NCBI RefSeq assembly: GCF_003589595.1
Contig: NW_020653397.1
Span: 594,880-658,879, forward strand
DNA length: 64,000 nt
Origin: Hyposmocoma kahamanoa
Lineage: Eukaryota > Arthropoda > Insecta > Lepidoptera > Cosmopterigidae
Direction of reading: 5' to 3'
In this document: in pieces, positions 21,745-34,529 of the stretch
How the letters are laid out: every line of letters begins with the position of its first letter
How positions within the stretch are numbered: the stretch's first letter is position 1
Notes under the pieces: model-generated
Seen by the model: the letters and a program-made list of their open reading frames with translations, nothing else
Told to the model about the DNA's origin: nothing
Databases searched by the model: none
Made by a program: the position numbers and the translations under genes

Positions 21745-24180
21745 GAGATAGGGTGAGGGTTCTCCAAGCAAACCTCCACCATGCCGTGACTGCAACGGCT
21801 GTGGTGGAATATTGCTTCACGAAAGGCAACGGGAATGTCGCCCTCATTCAGGAACCCTGGGTTAACCACACAAACATAATGGGACTCAATGCCGCTGGTA
21901 AGTTGATTTACAACACCTGTGAAAGTAGATCCAGAGCCTGCATTGTTTATAACAAAAACATTAACCTCATGCCTGTTCCAGAGTTCTGTACTGATGACTT
22001 TGTAGCGGCATATCTCTTTCCCCGGAGTAGCACTCAGGCCAAGATAATCGTATGATCAGCCTATCTACCTGGAGAAAAGAACAATACCACGGAAGATCTG
22101 ACACGACTAGCGGAATACGCCTGGTAACACAAAGCAGAACTTCTGGTGGGATGTGATGCCAACGCTCACCACACCGCCTGGGGTAGCTCAGACTTCAATA
22201 ACAGAGGTGAGTTACTATATGACTTTATCCTATCAAATTGCCTGTATCTTAATAACGAAGGATGTACACCAACTTTTGTTACTAGGTCAAGACAAGAAAT
22301 TCTGGATATTACTTTCTCAACGGCTATCCTAAAAGAAAGGAAAGCTGCCCGCCAAAAATTCGGACCTCCAATAAGGTTTCGTGGTGGAATGCAAAACAGA
22401 GAAAGCTAAGAGAGAAAACTCGAAGGCTCTTCAATAGGGCCAAACTAACAAAGGAATGGGAGACCTACAGGAAGGCCCTAACTAACTATAACAAGGAGAT
22501 AAGGAAGGTCAAGCGAGCATCGTAGCGTAGCGGCGGTTCTGTGAGGAGATCGCTAGTACTCCTCAAGGTGCAAGTCTACATAGACTGCTGTCTAAAGCCA
22601 ATTCCCATCAACCAGACACAAGGTAGTTGAGCACTTTATTCGGTGATTATCATTATAAGATGTCAGTAGAGTTACGCAATAGGCCTGCAGGACTGTTAAA
22701 GAAGCCTTATGGGACTTTTCTCGACTTCTACGATAGAAACCCATGAGCTTTTAATGTCAACCCAGTTCCCGGGGGCGTTGTGCGACACGCCCACTAATCC
22801 AGAAACGACGCTACATTCACCTCGCAACGAAGATTGGAACAGAACCGCCAACATAATAAGACCCCGACAAGTGGCTTAGGCCATAAGCTCGTTTAAATCG
22901 TACAAATCCTTTGGTGAGGTATTACTCCCATCTTACTGCAGCAAGGCATAAGTGTACTCTTGCCATACCTGGTCAAGATATACAGAGCCAGTCTTGCTTG
23001 GGGACACATACCGATGCAATAGACAACGTGTAATGTTGTATTTATACCGAATGTAGGCAAAAAGGACTACTCTCTTGCTAAGTCCTTTAGACCCATCTGT
23101 CTAACCTCATTTTTACCTAAGGCAATAAGGGAAGGTACTTGACAATCGCATTAGGGCTTCGTCCTTAATATATAGTCCTATCCATCACACTCAACACGCC
23201 TATCAGAGTGGAAAGTCCACAGAGACAGCTTTGCTCCACCTTGTGGACAGGGTTGAAAGAGCGTTTGAGGACAAACAAATAGCACTGTGTGCCTTTCTAG
23301 ACATTGAGGGTGCATTTGACAATACACCCATCGATACTCTGGTGAAAGGCCTAACCTGCATAGGAGTGGACACTTCAACCACGAGATGGGTACAGAACAT
23401 GCTTTTAAGCCGCAGGCCCAGTATCTCGTTACATAAGGATACTAATTGAATTATATATGGGGAGACTAATTAATTACTTGTGCGGATTTGAACCTCAAGA
23501 GAGGCCACGTTGACGAGCATATTTACATAAACTCAGATAGTCAAGTGGGTCTACATACACTAGCCTCAGGCACCCAAACATCGAGGGTTGTCGAGAACTG
23601 TGTAAATATACCGAACACCCTCAGGGAAAGTAATACAGTGGTACTGCACTGGGTTCCAAGCCACTCTGACATCGAAGGTAATGAGTCAGCGGATGAACTG
23701 GCAAAGGCTGGTGCTAGGGAAACCTTTATTGGACCCAAAACCTTCATATGGATAGGATACAGCCTGGCAAAGCTCACTCTGCTAAATGAGAGCACACACC
23801 CGAAAAGTGTGGCTACAGAACAAGGGTCTTGAGCATTCAAAAGCCCTGATATCTGGCTACAGTGCCAAACACTGTGGAGAAGCTCTGTCATTGGACAGGA
23901 ATGACATAAGAATGCTCACTAGAGCCTTAACAGGGCATTGTGGCTTAAACAAGCACATGTCAAATATTGGGCAGAGAGAAAATAGAGAATGTAAATTCTG
24001 CCACACGGAGGATGAAACTCCTGTTCATCTACTCACCCAATGCTACCCCCTGATGGGCGTATGAAGTTCCGTACTGGGAAGGCACATGCCACAACCAGAG
24101 GACATTAAATCTGTCGGAACCAGGAAAGTCCTTCAGTTTTTCCATGCTGTTGGCCTTGGCTCTGCACTGTAATTAGTGGT
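21745..24180 (+). pseudogene. LINE ORF2: endonuclease, RT and RNase H remains
   Basis: Endonuclease: RVLQANLHHAVTA, ALIQEPWV (about 21840), then GCDANAHHTAWGSSDFNNRG (about 22150). RT: ALCAFLDIEGAFDNTP (about 23285). RNase H: INSDSQVGLHTL (about 23530) and HWVPSHSDIEGNESADELAK (about 23650). C-terminal zinc-type segment CKFCHTEDETPVHLLTQC (about 23995). Stops and frame changes occur throughout, and the RT YXDD box was not found, so a segment is missing between about 23450 and 23480. Confidence 0.75.
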
Positions 24181-24609
24181 GATCACAATAGATCAGTCAA
24201 TGGTCACAGTGATGAGGGGATGCATATCCCTAAATAAGGCCACCCTAATAATAATAATAATAAATAAATAATAAGAGTTTAAAATAAATACAATAATAAT
24301 AATAATTGCTCTAATTGAAAATGAAACAATTTTTTCACACGTAAAATTGCTAAATTTGTTTTTCAAACAACATATTTAAAATTTTTGCTACAAACAAATT
24401 GCAAAATATGTTAGTTAAAATCAGGTTTATGAAATAAAAGGAAAATGGAAAAAATAAAGTTACAAATATATATATAGGTGCTACTTATAATGCTAGCTAT
24501 CCATGCTAAATGGTCAAGAGTTAGTTTTTTCATTTAAACCATCTGGGCCCTTGAAAATATTTTACAATAAAAACTTGCTATACAAATCAGCCTTACGGCT
24601 GAATGATTG

Positions 24610-24765
24610 CTATGACTGTCACGCTGAAGTCCCAGGTTCGATTCCCGGGCCTAGAGAAATATTTGTATGGCCTACATTTATTTATCTCGTGAGTTTGGGT
24701 GTAATTTGTGGTTGTCTATGTGTGTTTCCCTAGTGCGGGGCTACGTTGAGTGTGCATAATTTATT
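24610..24765 (+). repeat. tRNA-derived SINE, copy 2
   Basis: Shares the B box and body of copy 1 (GGTTCGATTCCCGGGC, then TGGCCTACATTTATTTATCT). The A-box half of the head is lost or replaced. Confidence 0.75.
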
Positions 24766-24769
24766 TGTT

Positions 24770-25935
24770 ATTTATAATATATCCCTGATTTTAAGTTATT
24801 TACAATTAGTATCAGGGTGAAAATATTTTTCAGGTTAAAAAGACTTGTAGATTAAATGTGGATAATTTTCTAAGTCATACAAATAATCAATATTTATCCA
24901 ACAGTAAAATATATTATGATAAAATTAATGTTAACATTCTTACCTTCCAGCTGGGTAACAAAGCTATTAGACCGAATGGTGAAGAACAAAATAAAAAATA
25001 ACAATAAGAACGAAACTTATAAATGCTAAATTAAATAACAATATGCCTTAGAATACAAGCGAGTAAATTGTTATACTGGTAATCATAATAAAAAAATTAA
25101 AATTCCCCAAATAAAATTAAAAAAAGTCAACATTTTGAAAATTTGGCGAAACTAACCTGTCGGCTGTCAGGTCACAGACAATCAGCTGTTATCGTGTTAT
25201 TATGATTTTTCGTTTTGGCACAGCTTTTGGCCAGTTAGCGTTTCCTTATTTTATTGCTATAATTTAATTTTGATGATTACATTTGCACAAAAACATAGCT
25301 TTTCATTGAAGTTATTGCGTAGTATACGTTTTTGATCTGAAACATAATTTTAACATAACAACTTTCAAAGGAAGTTCCGGTAAATGCGTGCAATGGAGCG
25401 TATTTTTTAGAAGTTTTTGTTAGTCGGTAGCAGCACCTTAATTTTTTTTAATACAAAATTCTGTACAAAAGTGATTCTAAATATCCATTCATACTTTCAT
25501 ACAGAAGCTCAGTTTATAATACCACCTGTGTAAAACGTGTGAAAATAACATAAGTCAATGGTAAATAATGAATTAATTTATATAAAATTTATAAAGTATC
25601 ATGAAAGTATCACTTCAACAAAAGCGAAACGTCAAATTGTAATTTGTATCAAATTGTTTAATGTGTACATATAAACCACGGCGGGTAATCTTCATAGAAG
25701 ATTTTTGGGCATTATCCCATATTGGAGGAGTGAATTAGAACATGACTTTCTTTTTTTTAATTATTCAATATGGCCGTCGCTGCCATTTATTTTTGTCTTT
25801 GACATCGACATTTTAACTCTGGTTTATTATGATTTCATTATGGTACATAGTTGTCTATGACTTCATTACTAGTTTATCCTTGATCGAGTGAAGTATCGTT
25901 AATTTCTATCCGTCCTTATCCTCTCAGATAAACCA
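24770..25935. other. AT-rich spacer before the THAP/P-like gene
   Basis: No coding sequence recognised. 25150-25200 and 25680-25740 are slightly GC-richer. Any promoter of the pseudogene starting at 25968 should lie here. Confidence 0.4.
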
Positions 25936-25967
25936 GTAATTTGGTGTGCCGTGTGGTAATTATCCCC

Positions 25968-28900
25968 ATGTACAAAAAGTGTTGTATAGAAAACTGTGCG
26001 AGTAAACGACAGGACGTCAAATTGCATCGGTTTCCCACATCTGAGATAGGACTCCAAAAGTGGTTACAATGCATTGGTAGTATTCAACTTCGCAGCCATA
26101 ATTTACAGAGACTACGTAGGATATGTGTTTGTAATAAACATTTTGAAAAGAGGGTCATTACTGCCACATTGCGTTTACGTTATGGTGCTTATCCAACTTT
26201 ATTTTCGGAAAACGAAATAACAAGTGGCTTGCCTGCAGAAGTTTCCGAAAACATTGGTAAGTACATACTTTACTCTGACATATTTATGCTAATTCGCTGC
26301 TCGCTAATGCCGTCATTAAATCTTAATTAATGAATTAACTTAATTATTACCGTTAATTAACAGTACGTTAGTCGTGGGTACGAAACTCAATAAACTTGTA
26401 CTTTGCCAAATGTACTAAAATCTGTTTTACATTTTATTTGTTTATTAGTCATAACTTGTAGCATGTTATCTGTTCTTAATCTAAAGCTCTGTAGTTTTAG
26501 GTAATTAAAAGAATGTAAATGAACAAGAGCTATCGAAAAAAGTGTAATTAATAATTGCTCTTTACAATATTGAGGTATAAACCCGCGACAAACAATATGA
26601 TAACACCAATACAAAGAAACGACACAAAACAGGAAATAGGAACAAATTCAGTTTCAAAAATCAAAAATAATATTTTCGTAATAAGAATAATACTTTCTAA
26701 TTTAGTCGTTATATGTTAACTTCTGAGAAATTCGGTATTTTTTAGGTCACAATTTACTGTAAGAGAATAAAATATTTATTTAACATTATTTAAATGGTTT
26801 TAAATTAAATAAATGTGTTTTATACTCGAAAGAATGAAAAGTTAGTGCTTGTTAATTCAATGTAGTTACTTAAGTAATCCACTAAATTATTTTAAAATGT
26901 TAAAGTTCTGTCGGACATCAAATGCTGTCCTCATAAATAACCTCTTTTATGTTTTGTTTACATTCTTTTACCTAAATGTACGAAGATGTAGTTTGGGAAA
27001 TTGTTTTTGATTACAGTATATAAATGTTTTATTCTGGTTAAAAACAATTTTCAATCCAAGCTTAAATTAAGCTAGTTATTTGTTGTAATAATAATTATTT
27101 GATCTGTTTATCATTGCTTTAAAATTAATATATTAAAAAAATCAAGTGACTACTGGAGTCACAAATTAACATTCCGGGCTTTGTACGGGGCCCCAATTCT
27201 TTAAATTTTCCTAAAACCACTGGTCAAAGTAATTCTATTGATATTGTTGTTACCTCAGTCCTTATTGTAAATTGCAGACAACATGCATTATGTGTGCAAA
27301 ATTAATCTTCAATTATAATACTTGCCATGAGTTAAAAAGACATTAATAATTTTTCAGTGGATGTGACGAATGAACACTGCTACACCAAAAAACAACATGA
27401 AGACCATTCATATTATAAGTCTGCAGGTAAGTTTCGGTACTAACATCTTTAGACAGTTACTTGTATCAAATATAGTTTATGTCAAATTTGCAAAATCTGA
27501 CTAACCATGTGATGTGAACCTTAAACATAAGTGACGTTATTTATGAATTATGCATAACAAGGATTTGTGTTTTGAACTTACACTTTTTCATTTCAGATTT
27601 GGTGCATGAAAAACCAACTACTACCCGTGCTTTTATGCCCATTGAAAATTTTCTGCAAATGGCAGCCACAGGTAACTATTTTCAATTATCCGACTCATCT
27701 GCAGTATAAAATATTTATTTCTTGTTCTAAAGAAGCTTAAGTACACCCTATTGTAACTATATAATACTCATAGGGAAGCTCATAAACAAACCCAATAGCA
27801 CTCCCTTGGTCAGAGTTATATTATAATAAACTCTTTATACAGTGTACTGCAAAATATTAATTATTGTATGATTTAATTTTTGTCATTTAATTATGTATGT
27901 GAAGTATATAATATTGAAAAGATTTATCTCCTTAATTACGGCGATGATAACCTGATAAATAAAATTGTCGGTTTGTAATGTGTGAAGCTCACTTCTGAAT
28001 AATAATCATAATTCTTTATTTGAATTTCTCTACAGAAACGTTGAAAATTGAAACTGAATCCTTATTCATAAAATCACGTGATTTTACTTGTCCATTGATT
28101 AGGTACTTCTTTAGCCTGAAGATTGAACGTTCTCAGTGCTGAAAAAGATATTAAATGGAGTTGAGTCATTGAATATTTGCATTACAGGTTTGGTGCAAAT
28201 TTGTCCGGTCTCACCTAACACTTCACAGATGGAGAGCAGACCACGAGGAACGCGTGTCAAAGGTATGTTATTATTTTTAATTCATTTGGTGAAATGATTT
28301 TTAGCCTCCTCTAATCATTAGGCTACTACGGCTTTTTATACAAACTAACCGTTTATTTACTTTAATTTTTTTAATTTCAGAGTCGGAAAGTGTATTTACC
28401 AGGGAAATTGGACCCTCGACTCCCAAACGAAACAAAAATATTAGAAAACGTTTGTTTCACAGTATAAATACCCTGACACCTAAATGTAGAAGAAATTATA
28501 AAATATGTCGACTGTCCAAGAAGCAGTTAGTTTTGAATAAAAGAGCAAAATGAGATGTTTTGAATAAATTAACTTCCAAAATGAGGCCAGTTGCAAAAAA
28601 ATATTTTGGATGCAAATCAAGCAATATGCAAAGTAAATTAAAGGACGAAGATTTTCAAACGAAGAAAAAATTATTGCTTTATCAATTCTCAAACAGAGCC
28701 CAAAATGTAACAAATTCTTAGAAAGAATATTTTTTGCCGTCTAAAAATACCCTCAACAAAATGATCTCGATGTTGAAAGTTCTTCCTGGAATAAATAAAC
28801 AAATCTTTGACACGATAAAATAAGAGGTAAATCTATTTTTAAACTATCTTACATTTTATCTTTGTTAGCGAAGACGGCTGGATTACTTAATTTTTTTTTA

Positions 28901-31900
28901 TGTTAGTAATCCGGACTATGAAGCTATAGGTCACTGGATCGGATCCTGTTATGATGTGAGTCGTGGAAGTAATTTATATTTATATCTGTTGTCTGTGCCC
29001 ATAGTACCTAGCTTTACTTAGTTTACGACTAGTAACGGTGGACATTAGTCAATTGTCTCAAGATATTTATTATTTATTTCAATTATTATACCAAAGTCTG
29101 GAGTACATAGCATAAAGTAATGTAAAATAAATCATAAAGTAAAGTAAGGTAAGGGTACTGACACTGTGCAAGAGTAAATGTTGGATTGAATTATGATTTA
29201 TAAAATTGATTACATCATTATGTAATTCCAATTTTTATATCAATATTTTGTTTATTCCAGACGACCAACTGGAGTGAAAAACAGAGATATTTCTCCATCA
29301 TTTTTGATGAAATTTCTCTGCAACCTGGACTTACGTACTGTAGAGCAAGAGATAGTGTTAACGGGTTTGTGGAATTAAAAACAAATTACTAGCCAGTTTG
29401 CTGACCATGTGCTGGCATTTATGGTTCGGGGCGCTGTATACAAATGGCAACAGCCGATTGCATTTTATTTCTGTAAAGTTGCCTCTAAGCACGACCAGTT
29501 AAAAGTTATAATCAAAGAGATAGTGGCAGCAGTAGTTGACGCTGGACTGCTACCTGTCGCACTAATATCTGACCAGGGCACAGCATTTCAATCGACCATG
29601 AAGAGTCTTCTCGAAGATACGAAACGAGATCAAATGCAATCAGGTGGACCTTTTGGTAAGTTTTGAAACTAAGTACTACATATAGGTATTTATTTAGTTT
29701 TGCATTTTACTAGCAGAAAAGTGTATGAGAAAAATAGTAAAATTTGAGAAAAAAATCTTTACGTGGTATAGTATAACAGTTAAACAACACAGTCCCATAT
29801 CTTTCTACATAAGTTGTCTACAGTGCCCCTCCCTAAGTTAAAATAGAGATTACGCTTTATTTAGTCTGTTGTTCGCATAATCCTCATACGCCTACCAGTA
29901 ATTTAATTTTATGAAAGGAATGCTGATAATATTTGCTAATTATTAAAAAATCGAGATTAATCTAGCAACCAGTTGTATTATTATTTGCTTACACACACAT
30001 ATTAAAAAAAACCAAAGTAAACATACAAAGAAACAACACGTCCATAATTTCATTCTTTTGTTCTTATCACTTCTAAACCGCCCCAACCGAAAAAAGTTTT
30101 ATGATGTTTTTCTTTAAAAAAATTAAAGTGTTATCTTACAACACAAGCCTCCGCCGATGGCGGCAGCATCAAAGTTAACATCTGGCGTACCTACTCAATC
30201 CATTATTGTTACCCATTATTATGAAATACCCAGAACTTAAAGATAGAAATAAACAATAAATAAATGTTTTATCTTTTGTCTGACTGGGAAACTAATAACA
30301 ATGGGGTTATAAAAATTCTGGAAGAATGGTTTGTTTTGTCGAAAAAATTATGAGTTTTCAGATTCTGGGTGACTTTTATTTATCGAACAAAGCTAAGTCA
30401 ATTGCATTGCGAACCCTATACTTCATTAATTGTATATAAAATTTTCTTTACCAATTACAAAAACAACTTGATTTCGACATAAAGTCCATAGAAAATATTT
30501 TCTCATAACCATTGAATGTTTTCATCTTGTCCTAAATATAATGTAAGATAGTACGAGAATGAAAATAATATGTAGTAAATATCGAAACAAAACTACTGAA
30601 ACAGCTCTTTAAACAGGATGAAACAGTGTCATCAATAAAACCAATCAAAGAATACAAATAACAAAAAGTTAACAATTATATTCTTAAGACGAAGTGGTAT
30701 CGTGGTTGCGTTAACGGCGGAATGACATTTAATGTATTTACAACGGAATACACAAGAAAAAATCATTGAAATATGTCTAAATAATATTGGAATTAAATTG
30801 ATTTTCCATGGAAAAAATTAAGAGTTTTCAGATTCTGGGTGATTTTTATTTATCGAACAAAGCTTAGTCAATCGCGTTGCGGACCCTATACTTCACTAAC
30901 CGTATATAAAATTTTCATTACCATTTACAAAAACAACTTGAATTCGAATTTTTCAACATACAAAAACCGAGTTTCCTTCATCTTAACTATGGATTGTTGT
31001 GCTCTATATGTATGATTAAACAATATTCAATACTTGCCTTGCCGGGGCGACAGTTGTACCACTAAACTACATTTAACATAACAAACTGTTGGAGTGTTTT
31101 CACAAAAATATATGAAGATATTGGTAATAAAAACATCATGAAATTCATAATAAAAATAAAATATCATTTTTTTTTTCAGATTCAGTCATCTCATTAAGTG
31201 GCCAAGATCTGGTAGTAATATATGATCCACCTCATCTTATAAAAGAGATACAAAATAATTTCCTAACAAAAAATATACAAAATGACGGAAAAATATCGAA
31301 ATGGAGCGACATTTTCGATGTACACCGAACTGATTGCAGTCACGCTCAAGCCCGACTTTTACACAAATTAAATGACCACCACGTGCTTCCTGAATATATA
31401 AACAAAATGAAGGTAATTGGCATGTTATGCCTATTAATTTATAAAAACAAGATCTATAGAATCATTTGTATACAAAAATTAACTCATTTTGAGTTTCATC
31501 ACATATGAAAAAGATTTTTCATGTGTGTTCCGACACATTCATATATTTGTTGATCAACACCGATCACTTAATATGTTGCTGTTGTTCTAATTTTGTAGTA
31601 CAATTTTCTTTATTTCACAGGCATTCAAACAACATTACTTTTATTAGATAAGACTGTGGCAGCTGCTCTATCATATACTTCTCAGTTTTGTAAGTAACTT
31701 TCTTTAATTCCTCCTTCCTCCTCATTTTGTATGAGCAAGATCACATATATATTTATAATTGTAATCTAATAATTTAAATTTCTTATAGAATGTTACTTAC
31801 CTACTACATGAATAAATAAAAATGCTGTGTCTAACCATAGTTGATTAATGTTATTTTATGACAATAGTCATAACAGGACGAGTCAATGACACAAGTTTAT

Positions 31901-33117
31901 AAAATAATAAAAATAAAGATCAATCAGTCGTTATCTCAGAATATAGTTATACTATCTCGCAAGGAAATACATGTCACAGGGTAACACCACACGCCATGAT
32001 CCAAAAGTAATATTCTGAATAATCAATGGGCGTTAATTTTGACTTTCCATTCAGATAATTTTGAATCATAGCTTGTGGGGTTACCCTGTGCATGTTCTCT
32101 TCAGATAGTACTTCAAGATTTGTAGTAATTGTAAACAATTCAATGTGGTGTTTTTGTTCACTTTATTTATCTCAATATCAAACAACCTAACGTAGATTAC
32201 TTACATAAATAATATAATATCCATATTTCAGCTCATTTCTATTATTTAACTTCTATATAAGATTTCTTTTTCAGCTCATTACTCAGACGACCGTGAAGTT
32301 GGTAAGACCATAAAGAATACAGCTGAAACTGTATCGTTTTTCGACGACGTCTTTGATTCTACCAACGGAGCCACACTCAATCATATAAAATGAAAAGGAA
32401 AAAATCTCAGGAAATATGAAATTTTGTTGGCCAACAGAGTGAGTAGGTTACCCGTGCGAGTGTACCTTTATTAAAAAAACTGGGTTACAACACTCAAAAG
32501 TTTTAAAAGATTGGGGCAATTTTTTAAGGAGAAAAATATAAAAATAATGCGCACGAGACATTTTAATTCAGACCCAATAGAAAACTTTTTCGGTCAAGTG
32601 CGCGCCTATAATTTTGGAAATAACGATTCGGATTGCCACACTTTATAAACACATTTCGATCTCTATTGATTACTCGTTCATAAAGTTTCATTCGGAAACC
32701 TATAATTGCGAAGCTGATTCGGGTAATCAATTGATCAATGTACAAAATCTATTTAAAGAAACGGAGGTCGAAAATGTTACTGAGGATGTTTGTACTGGAA
32801 CTACTAATGTATGAAATGTTGAATTTGAAAATATTTACGTGCAAGCGTGTCGTGAAAATTTACACGTACACTCACGTGCATACACTGCGGGGTGGTTAGT
32901 TCGTAAAATTACACAGAAAGTCAAATGTGAAGATTGCAAAAACGATCTTGCCACAAACGAAAGTTCTATCCATACTTGGATTAGCCATATGGAATTTAAA
33001 ACCATTAAACAAAACAAACTAACCTACCCTTCGGAACATGTGGTGGCTTATTTTGGCAATATTGTGAATGAATCAAACGAATATTTAAAAAAGAGCCTCA
33101 CAGAAATAATCTGACAA
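25968..33117 (+). pseudogene. THAP / P-element-like transposase gene, multi-exon, broken
   Basis: Exon 1 (25968-26256) encodes a THAP zinc finger: CCIENC at the start, CVCNKHF, then RLRYGAYPTLF. Exons follow at 27358-27426, 27597-27671, 28188-28262, 28381-about 28820, 29261-29655, 31180-31412, 31621-31689 and 32275-33117, with mostly canonical splice sites; the early ones are all phase 1. Exon 6 has the FDEIS block and ISDQGTAFQ. Exon 7 has the P-type YDPPHLIKEIQNN motif. Exon 9 has SDPIENFFGQVRAYN and a C-terminal Cys pair region. This order is that of P-element/THAP9 transposases. It is dead: stops at 28551 and 32391, frame changes in exons 5, 6 and 8, and more in exon 9. Terminal inverted repeats were not found. 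It may be a decayed P-like transposon or a host gene derived from one. Confidence 0.8.
29660..31175. other. Long intron of the P-like pseudogene
   Basis: Contains an internal direct repeat: TATGAGTTTTCAGATTCTGG with its downstream block (about 30345-30450) recurs at about 30820-30930 (AAGAGTTTTCAGATTCTGGG). No coding sequence seen. Confidence 0.5.
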
Positions 33118-33585
33118 AAGAAATAAAACAACATACCCTTGCTAAGTACTCCTTTGCCTTTCTCAATTGTATGGTACATGGGCCGCTTGTAATAGAGTGT
33201 ATTGTTACTATAACAATTCGTTTTGCGGTTTATAATTGATGCAATATTATTAATAAAATTATTAAAGGCACAGACGTATTTCGGCTACGGGGTAAGATTT
33301 TACCACAACAAGGCATTAAATAAGTATAAAAAAAAAAATTGAAAATAAAAAAGGTAAAATAAGTAATTTATATTTTAAATTAATTAAAACCGAACCGTAC
33401 AATTGAGGATGTCAAACAAATACTTAGCTAGAATATCTTATTTCTTTTGGTTATGTGAGCCTCTTTTGCCTTTTGCCTAACATTCGTTTGACTCGTTTAC
33501 AACATCACCAAAATACCTGAGCGCATGTTCAAAAGGGTAGGTTAGTTTGTTTTTGTTCAATTAATGGTTTTCAAATGTTTTAAAC

Positions 33586-33629
33586 AAAAATTCCTGTGAC
33601 TAACTATCTAGTTAGTCACAGGAATTTTT
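33586..33629. repeat. Perfect palindrome, 21-bp arms
   Basis: Arms 33586-33606 and 33609-33629 are exact complements around a 2-nt spacer TC (AAAAATTCCTGTGACTAAC...). It lies in the AT-rich spacer between the P-like pseudogene and the FKBP-like gene. Possibly the joined ends of a transposon. Confidence 0.85.
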
Positions 33630-34529
33630 GACATAGCTAATCAAATTATGGATAGAGTCTGCGGTGGTGGTAAGATAATTTTAAAGTTTTCATGTTAAAT
33701 TTCTGTGTAATTTTACGAACTGAATAAGTACCCTACCGTGTACCTGTAAACTTACGATTTGCTTGCACGTAAAGATTTTTAGTTTTAACATTTGGTACAT
33801 TGTAGTTATACCTTCAATAACATTTTCGCCATCAGTTTATTTAAATAGATTTGGTAATTTGGTCATTTCATTAACCGAATCACCTTCGGGATTTTTACTT
33901 TGAATAGAATAATCAATAGAGACCGAAATCTCTTTGTAAAGGCGTATAATCCGGAGAGTTATTTCTAAAATGATTGGTTATCAATTGTACGAAAAAGTGT
34001 TCTATTGTGTGTCAATAAAAAATATTAATTGAAAAAAGAGTGTTGCAGCCTAATTTTTTAAAGTATGTACAAATGCCCCGAGGAACTGCCCATAAATGTT
34101 TGATTTTACTAAAAAAAATTGAAAATAAACAAGGTCAAATAACAAAATGTGTTTCATTTTTCAAAATTTATTCACCTAATTAATACCGAATAAGCCTAGG
34201 AGCCGGAAAAATATGCAAATTGGCTGTTAACACTGTGCCTTCGCTTTCATGTCATACGTAATTTAAAAAAAAACCAACTGTCATGTTCTAAATCACTCTT
34301 TCCTTATTGGCCATTATCCGTAAAGGGGAGTGGTTCGTCTGATACGTAGTATCTCTTATTAGTTTGTGATATAAACCCGTACAATATATTGATTAAATAC
34401 GTTATTAATAATATTAATTCTCCAATTTGTTGCAGTACGGTGTAGTGCGGTATTATTGAGTAATAATCGCAAAAAACATTAAGTATTTATATGTATGTTT
34501 TCTAATAAAAATACGTCTCCTTTACCAAA
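33630..34529. other. Spacer and 5' region of the FKBP-like gene
   Basis: AT-rich. The block AAAAATTGAAAATAAACAAG (about 34108) resembles the one at about 33335, a degenerate direct repeat about 770 bp apart. A possible acceptor (TTTGTTGCAG, about 34435) suggests an upstream non-coding exon for the gene at 34530. Confidence 0.4.

Larger units (their letters stand above)
20156..24270 (+). mobile_element. Degraded I/LOA-group non-LTR retrotransposon
   Basis: Order: 5' leader (20156-20329), ORF1, endonuclease, RT fragment, RNase H and a terminal TAA-repeat tail (about 24244-24290). An RNase H domain and a (TAA)n tail are features of the I group and relatives; LOA and R1 types are possible too. 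It lies on the plus strand just upstream of the minus-strand FASTKD gene, so the two diverge. Parts between 22410 and 23200 are too decayed to read. Confidence 0.8.
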
